From NCBI GenBank assembly GCA_029263395.1, contig JAJCXO010000274.1:1-64000 (forward strand): DNA of 64,000 nucleotides, written 5' to 3'. The position numbers were made by a program, and so were the translations under genes. Within the stretch, counting starts at the first letter, position 1. Each line of letters begins with the position of its first letter. The notes beneath the pieces are model-generated. The model ran no database searches. It was given only the letters and a program-made list of their open reading frames with translations, and was not told the origin of the DNA. Of the stretch, positions 20,906 to 30,252 are shown in pieces. This stretch comes from Acidobacteriota bacterium (GTDB lineage: Bacteria; Acidobacteriota; Thermoanaerobaculia; Multivoradales; J023).

Positions 20906-21517
20906 ATGCCTTCATTCTTGCAACGAACCTATCGACGTCTGCGCTTCGGCGAGCCTCTCGTCGTCGTTTCGGGGTTGCCCCGCTCTGGGACATCGATGGC
21001 TATGAAGATGCTCGAGGCTGGTGGCTTACCGCTTGTCATCGACGGTATTCGGACTGCCGATGAAGACAATCCCAAGGGTTATTACGAGGATGAGCGAGTC
21101 AAAGACCTAGCCCAGGTGGACGACAAAAGTTGGCTGGCGGACTCGCAGGGGAAGGCCATCAAGATCATCTCGTATTTGCTCAAAGAGCTCCCTGAGGATC
21201 GCAACTACAAGGTCTTGTTCATGCGTCGCAATCTACAGGAAGTGCTTGCTTCTCAGACCAAGATGCTCGAGCGGCGCGGCGAAACCTCCGAGTCGAGTGA
21301 CGAGCGGATGATCGAAATCTACGAAGACCACCTGTGGAAGGTCAATCGCCTGATGCAGCGCGAGCCCCACATCGAGGCGCTCGATATCCCCTACAAGCAA
21401 GCGCTGGCGGACCCGGCCAGTCAGGCTCAACGGATCCGAGATTTTCTGGATCTGGATCTCGATGTTGCAAAAATGGCTGGAGTGGTGGACAACTCGTTGT
21501 ATCGCAATCGAAGGTAA
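20906..21517 (+). CDS. Sulfotransferase-family protein
   Basis: A 203-residue, short sulfotransferase-like protein. VVVSGLPRSGTSMAMKML (residues about 18-35) matches the 5'-phosphosulfate (PAPS) loop of sulfotransferases, and VLFMRRNLQEVLASQ near residue 110 matches the 3'-phosphate-binding region with its conserved Arg and Ser. The protein has no signal or membrane segment, so it should act in the cytoplasm, transferring sulfate from PAPS to an unknown acceptor. It is divergent from the phosphodiesterase operon and 15 bp upstream of the FHA-AAA+ gene. An alternative is a nucleotide-binding protein that no longer sulfates. Confidence 0.82.
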   Translation: MPSFLQRTYRRLRFGEPLVVVSGLPRSGTSMAMKMLEAGGLPLVIDGIRTADEDNPKGYYEDERVKDLAQVDDKSWLADSQGKAIKIISYLLKELPEDRNYKVLFMRRNLQEVLASQTKMLERRGETSESSDERMIEIYEDHLWKVNRLMQREPHIEALDIPYKQALADPASQAQRIRDFLDLDLDVAKMAGVVDNSLYRNRR

Positions 21518-21532
21518 TACGTCGGGTCTGGG

Positions 21533-22930
21533 ATGACGACGCGAAACGCAGACGACCGAATGTGTCACTTTCGGCTGTCCGGCATAGGTGACCATCGTCA
21601 CCTGAGCTTTCTCGTTTCATCCGACGACGCATCAATCGGTAGCGCCGACGTCAACGACTTAGTCATCCCGGTACTCGGAGTGTCTCGGGAGCACGCCCGG
21701 ATGCATCGCGAGCCAGGGCGATTCGAACTCCAAGATCTAGGTAGTCGCAACGGCACCTTTATCAACGGCCAGAAGATTCGGCGTGGCTCGGCGAGTGCCG
21801 GCGATGTGTTGCGTTTTGGAACAGTCGAACTCCAACTCGAAGAGATCGACGCTGGCGATGCTGAGCTGGGGATGGTTCTGATGCCCCCTGGCACCGGTGA
21901 TCCGTCGCCTTTGCCCGCCGATCAGAGTACCGTTGGCTTTACCGCCAAGCCGGCCGCGTCGAAACCGGTGAGTTTGTCTACCCTGGACTTCCCGGCGGGG
22001 TACATACCTAGCCATTCACCAGCGATGCTAGAGCTCTATCGGGCTCTCGAGGCGCTGCGGGCGGCAGACTTGCCGGTGTTGATCGAGGGCGAAACCGGGG
22101 TCGGCAAGGAGGTTGTTGCTCACACTCTCCACCGATCCTCGATCCGTCAGGGCGGGCCGTTCATCGCCGTCAACTGCGCAGCGATTCCAGCGGAGATGCT
22201 GGAGGCCGAGATGTTTGGTATCGGTGAGGGGGTTGCGACTGGCGTGCGCAAGCGAGTCGGGAAGTTCGTTGCGGCGCAGGGCGGTACCTTGTTTCTCGAC
22301 GAGATCGGAGAAATGCCCCTCGAGCTTCAGGCCAAGCTGTTGCGGGCCCTGCAAGAGAAGGAAATACAACCCGTGGGTTCGGCCGCCGTTCCGGTCGATG
22401 TTTGGGTGATCTCTGCCACCAACAACAACCTTCGGCAGGGTATCGAGGAGAACCGGTTTCGTCGGGATCTCTATTATCGGGTTGCGGGCTCCGTGCTGCG
22501 CGTGCCGGCTCTTCGTGAGCGCGTCGACGATATCCCACTATTGCTCGAACACTTCCTTCGGCGAGCCGCAACAGAAGCCGGCAAGATGATCCGAGGCATG
22601 ACTGTCAAGGCGCTGCAGGTATTGCAGATCTACCCGTGGCCAGGCAATGTCCGTGAGCTCGAACATTTGGCGAAGGGACTCGCTCACAGTTGTGGTGATG
22701 GGCAGTCGATCGACTCGAAGATGTTGCCAGAGCTCTTCAAGCACACAGAAGCAGTTGCGAACAAGCTGGGCTCGTCACGCCTGGAAGATCACGTGCAGGC
22801 AGCGGAACGCCAAGCGATTGTCGAGGCTCTCGCACAGAGTGGCGGCAGCCAGCGCCAGGCGGCGCGCTTGTTGGATATATCGCGCAATACTTTGGCTCGC
22901 AAGATACGTCAGCTCGACATACGACTCTGA
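21533..22930 (+). CDS. FHA-AAA+-Fis transcriptional regulator with degenerate GAFTGA loop
   Basis: A 465-residue NtrC-family regulator. The FHA domain (about residues 20-105) has SREHARMH and GSRNGTFING, typical phosphothreonine-binding signatures. The AAA+ domain (about 150-395) has Walker A GETGVGKE (186-193), Walker B GGTLFLDEIG (250-259) and the arginine-finger region. The C-terminal Fis-type HTH (about 425-465) contains GGSQRQAARLLDISRNTLARKI. The sigma-54-contacting loop, usually GAFTGA, reads GVATGV (233-238), so the key Phe is missing. It may not remodel sigma-54 holoenzyme normally. The FHA domain suggests regulation by a Ser/Thr kinase, and kinases are present elsewhere in the window. 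Confidence 0.92.
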   Translation: MTTRNADDRMCHFRLSGIGDHRHLSFLVSSDDASIGSADVNDLVIPVLGVSREHARMHREPGRFELQDLGSRNGTFINGQKIRRGSASAGDVLRFGTVELQLEEIDAGDAELGMVLMPPGTGDPSPLPADQSTVGFTAKPAASKPVSLSTLDFPAGYIPSHSPAMLELYRALEALRAADLPVLIEGETGVGKEVVAHTLHRSSIRQGGPFIAVNCAAIPAEMLEAEMFGIGEGVATGVRKRVGKFVAAQGGTLFLDEIGEMPLELQAKLLRALQEKEIQPVGSAAVPVDVWVISATNNNLRQGIEENRFRRDLYYRVAGSVLRVPALRERVDDIPLLLEHFLRRAATEAGKMIRGMTVKALQVLQIYPWPGNVRELEHLAKGLAHSCGDGQSIDSKMLPELFKHTEAVANKLGSSRLEDHVQAAERQAIVEALAQSGGSQRQAARLLDISRNTLARKIRQLDIRL

Positions 22931-23216
22931 TTCATTCGGCTGGCAGTGTATTAACCGCTGCTGGTGTTGTCTCGTGCTATCGCTCTTCGGCGAGGTGTCG
23001 ACGCAGAATTGGGGCTTGAGGTGAGAGCACTCTCGAGGCTCTCCGCTGGCTCAGTCATGAAGCCACCGGCTCCGATATAGCGCCAGTGGACGTGGCCGTC
23101 CGGGCATAAACCTGGACTTTCCATGCGGCAGGCGCATTCTTACGGCGGCACGAGAATTGCCTCTTGGGTTGTGTGATCCATCCGGTCGCTCATCACGCGA
23201 ACCTTCGGAGGAGACA

Positions 23217-23858
23217 ATGATCGCCAACCTGTCAGTAGACGCCCCTGTCTTTCAATTGGACTTTGACAACCAGTGCCTGCTGCGTTGTGGTGAAGAGTTG
23301 GCAGTGCGCCCAAAGACATTCGGCGTCCTATGCCACTTAGTCAAACGACGTGGCCAACTGGTGACCAAGGCTGAGCTCTTGGATGTGGTGTGGGCAGAGA
23401 GCCACGTCAGCGACATTGTGCTCAAAGTCAGCATTCGCGAGCTGCGAAGAGCCTTCGAAGACCAACCGCGTGATCCGCGGTTCATAGAGACCCTCTACCG
23501 CCGCGGTTACCGCTTCATCGGTCCGATTGCAGTTGTTGATGCGAAGTTGCCTAACCGTGGGCCGTCGGCGGACCCGGGGCCGGTGGACTTACCCTGTCAG
23601 CAAGTACTAGAGACCCTTGATCAGCTCTGTCGTCGAGAGTTCGGCGAGGCACTCATGCCACTATTACATCGCCACGCTCCGTCGTGGCTGGATCGTCTGC
23701 GGTTGTTGCACAGTCCGGGTGACGAAGCAGTGGAGCCGCTTTTTAGTGAACATTCTGAGCGTCTGGCTGCAGAGCTTGACGCCTTGATGGCAGCTGCTTT
23801 GGATACATCCATGGATTTGTTGCTTTTGTCGCGACAGATTGTTCGTTGTCGGGGCTGA
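23217..23858 (+). CDS. OmpR-type winged-helix regulator, probable regulator of the RiPP cluster
   Basis: A 213-residue protein. The start at 23217 is set by a good Shine-Dalgarno (GGAGGAGACA). Residues about 10-100 are an OmpR/CadC-type winged helix: LAVRPKTFGVLCHLVKRRGQ, ELLDVVW, SDIVLKVSIRELRRAFED and IETLYRRGYRFIG. There is no receiver domain and no obvious membrane segment. The C-terminal 100 residues are helical and unassigned. It stands alone 274 bp upstream of lanB in the same direction, so control of the RiPP cluster is likely but inferred. The gap 23859-24132 holds no gene. Confidence 0.85.
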   Translation: MIANLSVDAPVFQLDFDNQCLLRCGEELAVRPKTFGVLCHLVKRRGQLVTKAELLDVVWAESHVSDIVLKVSIRELRRAFEDQPRDPRFIETLYRRGYRFIGPIAVVDAKLPNRGPSADPGPVDLPCQQVLETLDQLCRREFGEALMPLLHRHAPSWLDRLRLLHSPGDEAVEPLFSEHSERLAAELDALMAAALDTSMDLLLLSRQIVRCRG

Positions 23859-24132
23859 GCCGTGGGACAGGTCTGTTACGAAATCGTGCCTGTAGCGAAG
23901 TAGTGTTCCGTCATGGGTTGGAGAGTGGTAATGAATTGTAAACAACTTCCGAGTAATTCCGGCTGTTGGGGTCAAGTGTTCGGATCGAGGGGCTGTTGGC
24001 CATGCAGATGGGTTGAAACTGGGAACCTTTTATGAACTTCGGTTGAATGACTTGAGTATTTTTGGCAAGTAATCTGTCTGTAACGAATCTCCGCTGGCGC
24101 ACCTGTTAGCTGGAGAAGATGGAGCGGAGATC

Positions 24133-27100
24133 ATGGTGAAGCCAACGTCGGGTGGTGAGATATTCAAGTACTTTGTTTGCCGAGTTGCAGGGTTGCCGGT
24201 CAGTAGCATGGAAAATTTGCGGTTGGTGCAAACTGTCGATGCGCAGCACGACGTCTTTGATCTAGAGAAAAGATTGAGTGTAGAAGGGTCTGCTCTGGCA
24301 GACCGCCTTTACGCCATTGTTGGTGAGTTGAAAGATCGTCGGGTTCGCGGATCGTTGCTCCAAGTGCGACGCGACGTTCACAATGTTCGGCGCCCCAAAC
24401 TGGCAGCCCAAAAGCGTGTCGAATCAAAGCTGCCGCCAGCCATTGCAATTGACCTGCAGCGATATTGTGATCAATACGACGAGCTGATCAAGCGACGGTC
24501 TAGCGTCGAAGAAATCTTTGAAGGCGAAATTCTGGCAAGTCGTAAGAAGCTCCGCGGCCTGGTCGACGACACAGATTTTCAGAAAGGTTTGTGTTTATCC
24601 AGTGAAGCTCTACTGAGAGCGGCTCGCCGGTATCAGGCTGGCCGTCACGGTACCAAGAACAAGCAGATCGAGCGCGGTCTCATGCGTTATCTGTCGAGAA
24701 TGGCGATGAAAACGTCCCCTTTCGGTACTTTCTGCGCGATCGCCGCTGGCGAACTCTCGACCGATCCGTCTGTTGTTGAATCGCAGGAGCTGATGTTCAC
24801 CGGCGATCCGCGCCGCAAGCAGAGCCTGGTCCGTCTCAATAAAGGTATCTATGAAGCTCTGGTGCCGGATCTCCTGCGTTCACCGGCTATTCGACGGCAA
24901 CTCGGCGTGGAGCTCAATCCGACACTTCGGCGCGAAGGCGAGCAGTGGCTCTTTCTATCGGTAGTCAGCAGGCGCGAAGTTTTCCAACGGGTGCCACGCA
25001 GCCCGGTACTCGACCTTTTCAAAGAGGTGCTGGCCAGCCACTCGCACCTTTCCTTGGGAGAGTTGCGTGGCAAAGTGCGTAAAAGCCCTCGCCTCGACGC
25101 CTCTCGTGCCCAGATCGAGGCCTTTACCGATCGACTGTTGGAGATCGGGTTTCTGCGCTTGCGACTGGGTATTCCCGAACAGGAGGTCGACTGGGATCGT
25201 CCGCTGGTGAGTCTGCTCGGAACGATCGAGGATCCAGAGGCGATCAGGATTCGTCAACTGATCACAGGCTTGCGAAAGGGCTGTGATGCGTTTGCTATGG
25301 CACCGGTCGTCCGCCGCGGCGAGCTGCTACAAGAGGCCGCCGAGTTGATGCGCAAGAGTGATGAAGACCTGCTGCGACGTGCGACTTTCCAAGTCAACAT
25401 CCCGTTCTACGAAGATGCTGGGGTTGCTGCTTCGATCGCGATGTCGAAATGCCACTATGAGCAGCTCACGGAGTCCCTGACTTCGTTCGTACGGCTCACC
25501 GCGCCTATCGCTTGGCCACGACACGAGCGCGCCTCGATGCGGCACTTCTTTGACACGTATTACCCGACGGATACTACAGAAGTGCCGTTGTTGCAGTTCT
25601 ACGAGGACTACTATCGTGAACATCTCAAAGAACACCTGCACCGGCAACAAGTGCCACCGCCGATCCGCCAGGAGGTCGAGACTGCGGATACCGACATTGG
25701 AAGCTCATCCGAGGTTGCAGCAGCCTCGGATGCCGAACCGGGAATCTCGGCGGAAAACTTTGATGCGCTGAACCCGTTCGGTTTGGATCTGATCCGACAG
25801 ATGAAGGTGGCCAACGGCGCGCTGACCCGGTTGATTCAGGAGCGTTGGCAGGCTGATCCCGACGCACTCACGATCGACTTCGACCGTCACGATCTGGCGG
25901 CTATCGTCGAGCCGGTTCCGCCAACCCGGGATCCCTGCCGGTCGGTGTCAGTTTTTGTGCAGGCTCTACCCGGAGCTGGTCGCGACGGGGGGCCCGGCTT
26001 CGTTACGAGCACGTTTCTCAATGGTTTTGGCAAGTACTTCTCACGGTTCTTGGATCTTCTTCCGGAGCAGGTGCAGCAGGATCTTTTCGACAACAACCTC
26101 GACCTCAGCGACGAATATCTTGCCGAGATCTGTGGTGATGGTGCTTTTAACGGCAACCTCCATCCGCCGTTGTTGCGTTGGGAGGTGAGCTATCCGACAG
26201 GGGAGAGTGGCTCCGCCGAAGGCCAGTTGTTGAGCTCCGAATTGGTGGTCGAGGTGGATGCCGGTGACAACTACGCTTTATGTCTGCGACATTTGTCGAG
26301 TGGCCAACGGGTTGTTCCGCTCGATTTGGGTTTCCAGAATCCGCGCATGCGCCCGCCGCTTTATCAGCTGCTCTCTGGATTCGGGCCAGCCTGTAACTAT
26401 TCCCTTTCGGTCCCCGATCAGCCGTATACCGCGGGTGTTGAAACGGTCGCTGGAGCGGCACTGGACACTCTGGCGGAATCTACGCCGCAACCAGGTGAGG
26501 CTTCGATCCAGTATCGACCGCGAGTGACCTATGAGGGCGGGTTGGTCCTGGCCCGGCGCCGTTGGAGGGTCCGCGGCGAAGCGTTTCCGCGACGTCAGAG
26601 TGGCGAGCAAGACTTCGCTTACTTTCAACGTGCCGACGGTTGGCGACGCGAGCACGGCTTGCCAATGGAGATGTTCCTCACCGTCAAGTCGCTGCCACCG
26701 CCCGCGGCAAATCGGCAGCAGTCCTTGATTGAGGAGACGGTATCCAAGCAAAACTCTAGACCCAGGACGCCCGGTACGTCCCGAAGCGATGACTCCCGTT
26801 CCGGCAACAATCCGCCGCGTCCAGCGCCTGAGAGGGGCGGGTCCGACGTTGAACCTGCCTCGACAACGAAGGGCCCGGTCCCTCCCCGGCGTGGTCATCT
26901 GCACAAGCCTCAGTACATCGACTTTGCAAATCCCTTTCTGGTCGACGTGTTCGGTCGGTCGGCCGAGAACCTGGAGCACTTCGAGGTCAGGCTGTATGAG
27001 CGCCTGCCCGACCGTGAACATTTGGCGCGCAGCGGCGATGAGTGCTACGTCACCGAGATGGTGCTGCAGTTGGATTTTCGGGGGCCGAAGGCTGGCCGCG

Positions 27101-27135
27101 CACAGCGCCGCGAGAGGGGGCGCCATGCGGCTTGA
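24133..27135 (+). CDS. lanB: Lantibiotic dehydratase, LanB glutamylation component
   Basis: A 1000-residue LanB N-terminal-type protein. These enzymes transfer glutamate from Glu-tRNA to Ser/Thr of a precursor peptide as the first step of dehydration. The signature RYLSRMAMKTSPFGTF (about residues 185-200) corresponds to the family's R...TPFG(L/T)F motif. Near the C terminus, HKPQYIDFANPFLVDVF matches the conserved KPQYLDF-like strand. Between them (about 870-940) lies a Pro/Ser/Arg-rich, probably disordered insert. The elimination domain is absent and is encoded by the next gene, so this is a split LanB. It overlaps the next gene by 11 bp. Partners should be tRNA-Glu and the precursor at 30253. 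Confidence 0.92.
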   Translation: MVKPTSGGEIFKYFVCRVAGLPVSSMENLRLVQTVDAQHDVFDLEKRLSVEGSALADRLYAIVGELKDRRVRGSLLQVRRDVHNVRRPKLAAQKRVESKLPPAIAIDLQRYCDQYDELIKRRSSVEEIFEGEILASRKKLRGLVDDTDFQKGLCLSSEALLRAARRYQAGRHGTKNKQIERGLMRYLSRMAMKTSPFGTFCAIAAGELSTDPSVVESQELMFTGDPRRKQSLVRLNKGIYEALVPDLLRSPAIRRQLGVELNPTLRREGEQWLFLSVVSRREVFQRVPRSPVLDLFKEVLASHSHLSLGELRGKVRKSPRLDASRAQIEAFTDRLLEIGFLRLRLGIPEQEVDWDRPLVSLLGTIEDPEAIRIRQLITGLRKGCDAFAMAPVVRRGELLQEAAELMRKSDEDLLRRATFQVNIPFYEDAGVAASIAMSKCHYEQLTESLTSFVRLTAPIAWPRHERASMRHFFDTYYPTDTTEVPLLQFYEDYYREHLKEHLHRQQVPPPIRQEVETADTDIGSSSEVAAASDAEPGISAENFDALNPFGLDLIRQMKVANGALTRLIQERWQADPDALTIDFDRHDLAAIVEPVPPTRDPCRSVSVFVQALPGAGRDGGPGFVTSTFLNGFGKYFSRFLDLLPEQVQQDLFDNNLDLSDEYLAEICGDGAFNGNLHPPLLRWEVSYPTGESGSAEGQLLSSELVVEVDAGDNYALCLRHLSSGQRVVPLDLGFQNPRMRPPLYQLLSGFGPACNYSLSVPDQPYTAGVETVAGAALDTLAESTPQPGEASIQYRPRVTYEGGLVLARRRWRVRGEAFPRRQSGEQDFAYFQRADGWRREHGLPMEMFLTVKSLPPPAANRQQSLIEETVSKQNSRPRTPGTSRSDDSRSGNNPPRPAPERGGSDVEPASTTKGPVPPRRGHLHKPQYIDFANPFLVDVFGRSAENLEHFEVRLYERLPDREHLARSGDECYVTEMVLQLDFRGPKAGRAQRRERGRHAA

Positions 27136-28039
27136 GGAACGCGGCTATGGCTGGCTCGGAGCCTATGTGTTGGGCGACTTCGATATTTACTCCGCCGACG
27201 CCGACCGGGTGATCCTCGCGGTGGTTGAGCCTGTGATTACAGAGTGTCGGCGGCGGCGTTGGATCCGCGGGTTTTTCTTCATGCGATACATCGATGAGCG
27301 GGGATCGCATATTAGGTTTCGGTTCTTGTGCCGCCCGCGTCTGCGCCGCGAGCGTGTCGAGCCGTTGATCCGTGAGACGGTGAGTGCGGCGCAAGCTCGA
27401 GGGTTACCGATCTCCGACATCGCTTGGGCCGCCTACCACCCCGAAGTCGAACGGTATGGCGGGCCCCACGGAGTGGTGTTGGCTGAACGGCATTTCGAGG
27501 ACTCGAGCAACGTTGCCCTGGAACTACTGGGTGCTGACAGGTCGGTCGATCGACGAGGCCTTCTAGGCAAAGCGTTGTTGGCTCAGTTGGTGTTGCTTCA
27601 CACTTTTCTCGAGACTCGCGGCAGCGTTGCCCGCATGGCTCAGCACTATGGCAGTAGCTACCTGCAGCAGGTGATGCCCGATCCAACGTCGCAGCAGCGG
27701 CGGTCCCATGCCTTCGAGCAAGGGTTCCAGCGGCAAGCCAATCACTTGTCAGCACATGTCGAGGCGGCTTGGGAGGCGCTTGTCGACCAGGCGTCACTGA
27801 CGCCCGTCATGGATCGCTATCGAGGCCGATTGCAAGAGCTGCGTCGACGGTTGCGGTCCTTGGCTACCGCGGGTCGGCTGCTACCGCACGATAGCTGGGC
27901 ACAGAGTGTTGTCGCCCTGGTGCCGAGTTACCTCCACATGATGAATAACCGCCTTGGTGTGCGGATACAGGACGAATGTTATCTCTCGGTCTTGATCAGG
28001 TCGGCACTGACCACGGGGCCTGATCGTGTCAGCGCTTAA
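27125..28039 (+). CDS. Thiopeptide-type/LanB C-terminal glutamate-elimination protein
   Basis: A 304-residue stand-alone homologue of the LanB C-terminal domain (SpaB_C/TIGR03891-like). This family removes glutamate to yield dehydroalanine or dehydrobutyrine. It starts at ATG 27125 inside the end of lanB. Visible landmarks are WIRGFFFMRYIDERGSHIRFRF near residue 45, YHPEVERYGGPHG near residue 105, and YLHMMNNRLGV near the C terminus, all typical of this domain. With the preceding gene it makes up a complete two-protein dehydratase. LanC starts 36 bp downstream. Confidence 0.92.
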   Translation: MRLEERGYGWLGAYVLGDFDIYSADADRVILAVVEPVITECRRRRWIRGFFFMRYIDERGSHIRFRFLCRPRLRRERVEPLIRETVSAAQARGLPISDIAWAAYHPEVERYGGPHGVVLAERHFEDSSNVALELLGADRSVDRRGLLGKALLAQLVLLHTFLETRGSVARMAQHYGSSYLQQVMPDPTSQQRRSHAFEQGFQRQANHLSAHVEAAWEALVDQASLTPVMDRYRGRLQELRRRLRSLATAGRLLPHDSWAQSVVALVPSYLHMMNNRLGVRIQDECYLSVLIRSALTTGPDRVSA

Positions 28040-28075
28040 TCCAGAGCGCACTCTCGAGTTCTAGGAGCTTTGGCG

Positions 28076-30118
28076 ATGAACAAGAACAGGTGTCTCGAGG
28101 TTGCAGCCAGTCTCGGTGACCGCATCACCCGACAAGCCCTGTGGGACGGTGCGCACTGTACCTGGCAAGTGAGGGCGTTGGATACCGGTGCTGATAGCGG
28201 CGGGGGAACTCGCCTGGAGGCAGCTGGCCCCAGCCTTTACCAGGGCTCTGCCGGTATCGCCTGGTTTCTCGGTGAGCTCCATCACGTGACAGAGGATGGG
28301 TCGTCGGCACGTGCCGCCGAGGGTGGAATCCGCCAGGCGATCGCGGCCGCTGCCGATCTACCCGTAGGCCAAGATGCGTTCTACAGCGGCCGGGTCGGCA
28401 TCGCCTACGTGGCGGCGCGTCTCGGTCGATTGTTGTACCGGCCAGATCTGCGTGAACAAGCCCTCGAGCTGCTGCTGACCCTAGAAGATCCGCAGCAGCT
28501 CAAAGCTGGCCTCGACGGTGGTCTCGACGTCATTGCCGGTGCCGCTGGCATCATCCCCGCGTTGCTCGAACTGCGGCACGATCTCGGTGACGAGCGTTTG
28601 TTGACGATCGCTTGCGAGCTTGGGGATCGACTGTTGATTCGGGCCCATCGTGAACCCGCAGGCTGGTCCTGGGACACTGTTGGCCCGGTGGCGGTTCGCC
28701 ACCTGACGGGGCTCGGCCATGGCGCCGCGGGTTTCGCTTTGGCCCTACTCGAACTCGCCTGCGCAACCGGCCGTGACGAGTATCGTTTTGCCGCCGAGAT
28801 GGCCTTTCTCTACGAGCGCCAACATTTTCAAAAACAGATCTCGAACTGGCCGGATCTGCGACACAAAGATCTCAGTGATCTGATCTTCTTCGGGGCGCCC
28901 AACGCCGTGCGCGAGGCTAATGAAGCTGGCACGATCCCGCCCTATCAGACGCTCTGTATGACCGCCTGGTGTCACGGTTCGCCAGGTATCGGTTTGAGCC
29001 GGCTACGTGCCTATGAGCTCACCGGTCATGACCTCTATCGACGGGAAGCCGAAGACGCTCTGGTTTCTACTTTGCGTTCGTTGAACCATCGCGACGACGA
29101 CAATTATTCCCTGTGTCATGGCCATGCCGGCAACGCCGAGCTTCCTTTGCACGCCGCTGAGGTTCTGGCCAACAGATCGCTACGGGAGGCGTGCCTCGCA
29201 CGTGCCGAGATCGGCTGGCAGCGTCACCAGCAGGCCCCCGTGCCGTGGCCTTGCGGCACCGCTGATCGTGGCCCCGATCCGAGTCTGATGTTGGGTGAGG
29301 CTGGCATCGGCTTCTTTTACCTGCGCCTGTCTTCGCCGCAGACGCCATCTCCATTGTTGCGTCGTCCACCGCTCATGGAGAATGCTTGTCTGGCCGAAAA
29401 TCCTGCTGTCGGGAACGATGGTTTTGGTGATATGGCCCGGGAGGCGGCAAGGGAATACTTCGGTCAGACCTTGGATCTCTTCGCTGTCCTGGGACATCCC
29501 GTGGAATCGTTCGATTGGTGTGCCAATAGCGAGTCTCCGTTGCGCCGTTCGCCCGCCGAGATGACCTATCGTGAACTTCGTCGGGTTGTGGAATCCACTT
29601 GGAGTCCGCGTCGGGAGCTGCTCGTCGATGCCTTTCGGCGGGAGCGCACTGGTTACGAATTGGCTTGTGAAGCAAGCGACTTCAGTGTCGAGTATCTCAG
29701 CCGCCTGCGGCGCCCTGCTGTTGATGACGTACCCTGGTCACAGGCTCTGCTTGGTCGCTGTGACAACGACAACGTTGTGACACAGCAATGGGATTGGCAA
29801 AGCTGGCTGGCGACCAGCGATGGGCAGTCGAGTCGTCCCTCAGACCTGCCTGAGGCGGCGGAGGTTACTACTGTAATTCAACGTCATCGCGGCCGTCCGG
29901 TGATGCGCGAACTGAGTCCCTTCGCCGCGCTGTTGCTGAGCGCTCTCGACGACCCGTGCACATTGGCACAGTTGGCGCAGCGTGTTGGTCAGCAGATCGA
30001 CGGCGCCGATCAGCATCCGGCTCGGCTCGTCGCGATGGTCGAACAGCAGGCCCGTGAGCTTTACCGTGGCGGCTTCATCGATTGGGTTGACTCTCGTGAG
30101 AAGCGGGCGGTCGGTTGA
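28076..30118 (+). CDS. lanC: LanC-like lanthionine cyclase with PqqD/RRE-like C-terminal domain
   Basis: A 680-residue protein, about 250 residues longer than usual LanC. The start ATG 28076 has AGGAG eight bases upstream. The first 420 residues are LanC: LYQGSAGIAWFL, LTGLGHGAAGFALALLEL, AWCHGSPGIGLSR and YSLCHGHAGNAEL. The zinc ligands are Cys 299, Cys 347 and His 348, which place Cys thiolates on dehydrated residues. After a variable stretch, residues about 609-672 (LSPFAALLLSALDDPCTLAQ ... ELYRGGFIDWV) have the winged-helix pattern of PqqD-type RiPP recognition elements, which bind leader peptides. This suggests a fused leader-binding module. The fusion is my reading and was not confirmed by profile search. 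Confidence 0.9.
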   Translation: MNKNRCLEVAASLGDRITRQALWDGAHCTWQVRALDTGADSGGGTRLEAAGPSLYQGSAGIAWFLGELHHVTEDGSSARAAEGGIRQAIAAAADLPVGQDAFYSGRVGIAYVAARLGRLLYRPDLREQALELLLTLEDPQQLKAGLDGGLDVIAGAAGIIPALLELRHDLGDERLLTIACELGDRLLIRAHREPAGWSWDTVGPVAVRHLTGLGHGAAGFALALLELACATGRDEYRFAAEMAFLYERQHFQKQISNWPDLRHKDLSDLIFFGAPNAVREANEAGTIPPYQTLCMTAWCHGSPGIGLSRLRAYELTGHDLYRREAEDALVSTLRSLNHRDDDNYSLCHGHAGNAELPLHAAEVLANRSLREACLARAEIGWQRHQQAPVPWPCGTADRGPDPSLMLGEAGIGFFYLRLSSPQTPSPLLRRPPLMENACLAENPAVGNDGFGDMAREAAREYFGQTLDLFAVLGHPVESFDWCANSESPLRRSPAEMTYRELRRVVESTWSPRRELLVDAFRRERTGYELACEASDFSVEYLSRLRRPAVDDVPWSQALLGRCDNDNVVTQQWDWQSWLATSDGQSSRPSDLPEAAEVTTVIQRHRGRPVMRELSPFAALLLSALDDPCTLAQLAQRVGQQIDGADQHPARLVAMVEQQARELYRGGFIDWVDSREKRAVG

Positions 30119-30132
30119 CCGTATGTCCCGCC

Positions 30133-30183
30133 AAACTGCAGACCCCAGCAATTGCAGACCCCAGCAAACTGCAGATCCCAAAC
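30133..30183. repeat. 17-bp tandem repeat upstream of the precursor gene
   Basis: Three imperfect copies of AAACTGCAGACCCCAGC (30133-30149, 30150-30165, 30166-30183) lie in the 134-bp gap between lanC and the precursor gene. Each contains CTGCAG or TTGCAG. They may be a binding site or a neutral duplication; similar short tandems occur elsewhere in the window. Confidence 0.75.
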
Positions 30184-30252
30184 CACAACATCAAGTTTCG
30201 AGGAGAAGACACGCCGGTTACCCAAACGCCTTGTACCAAATAGGAGATCCTC

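Noticed and set aside
30133-30183. Short repeats considered as a CRISPR array
   Set aside because: Units are contiguous with no spacers and only three copies.
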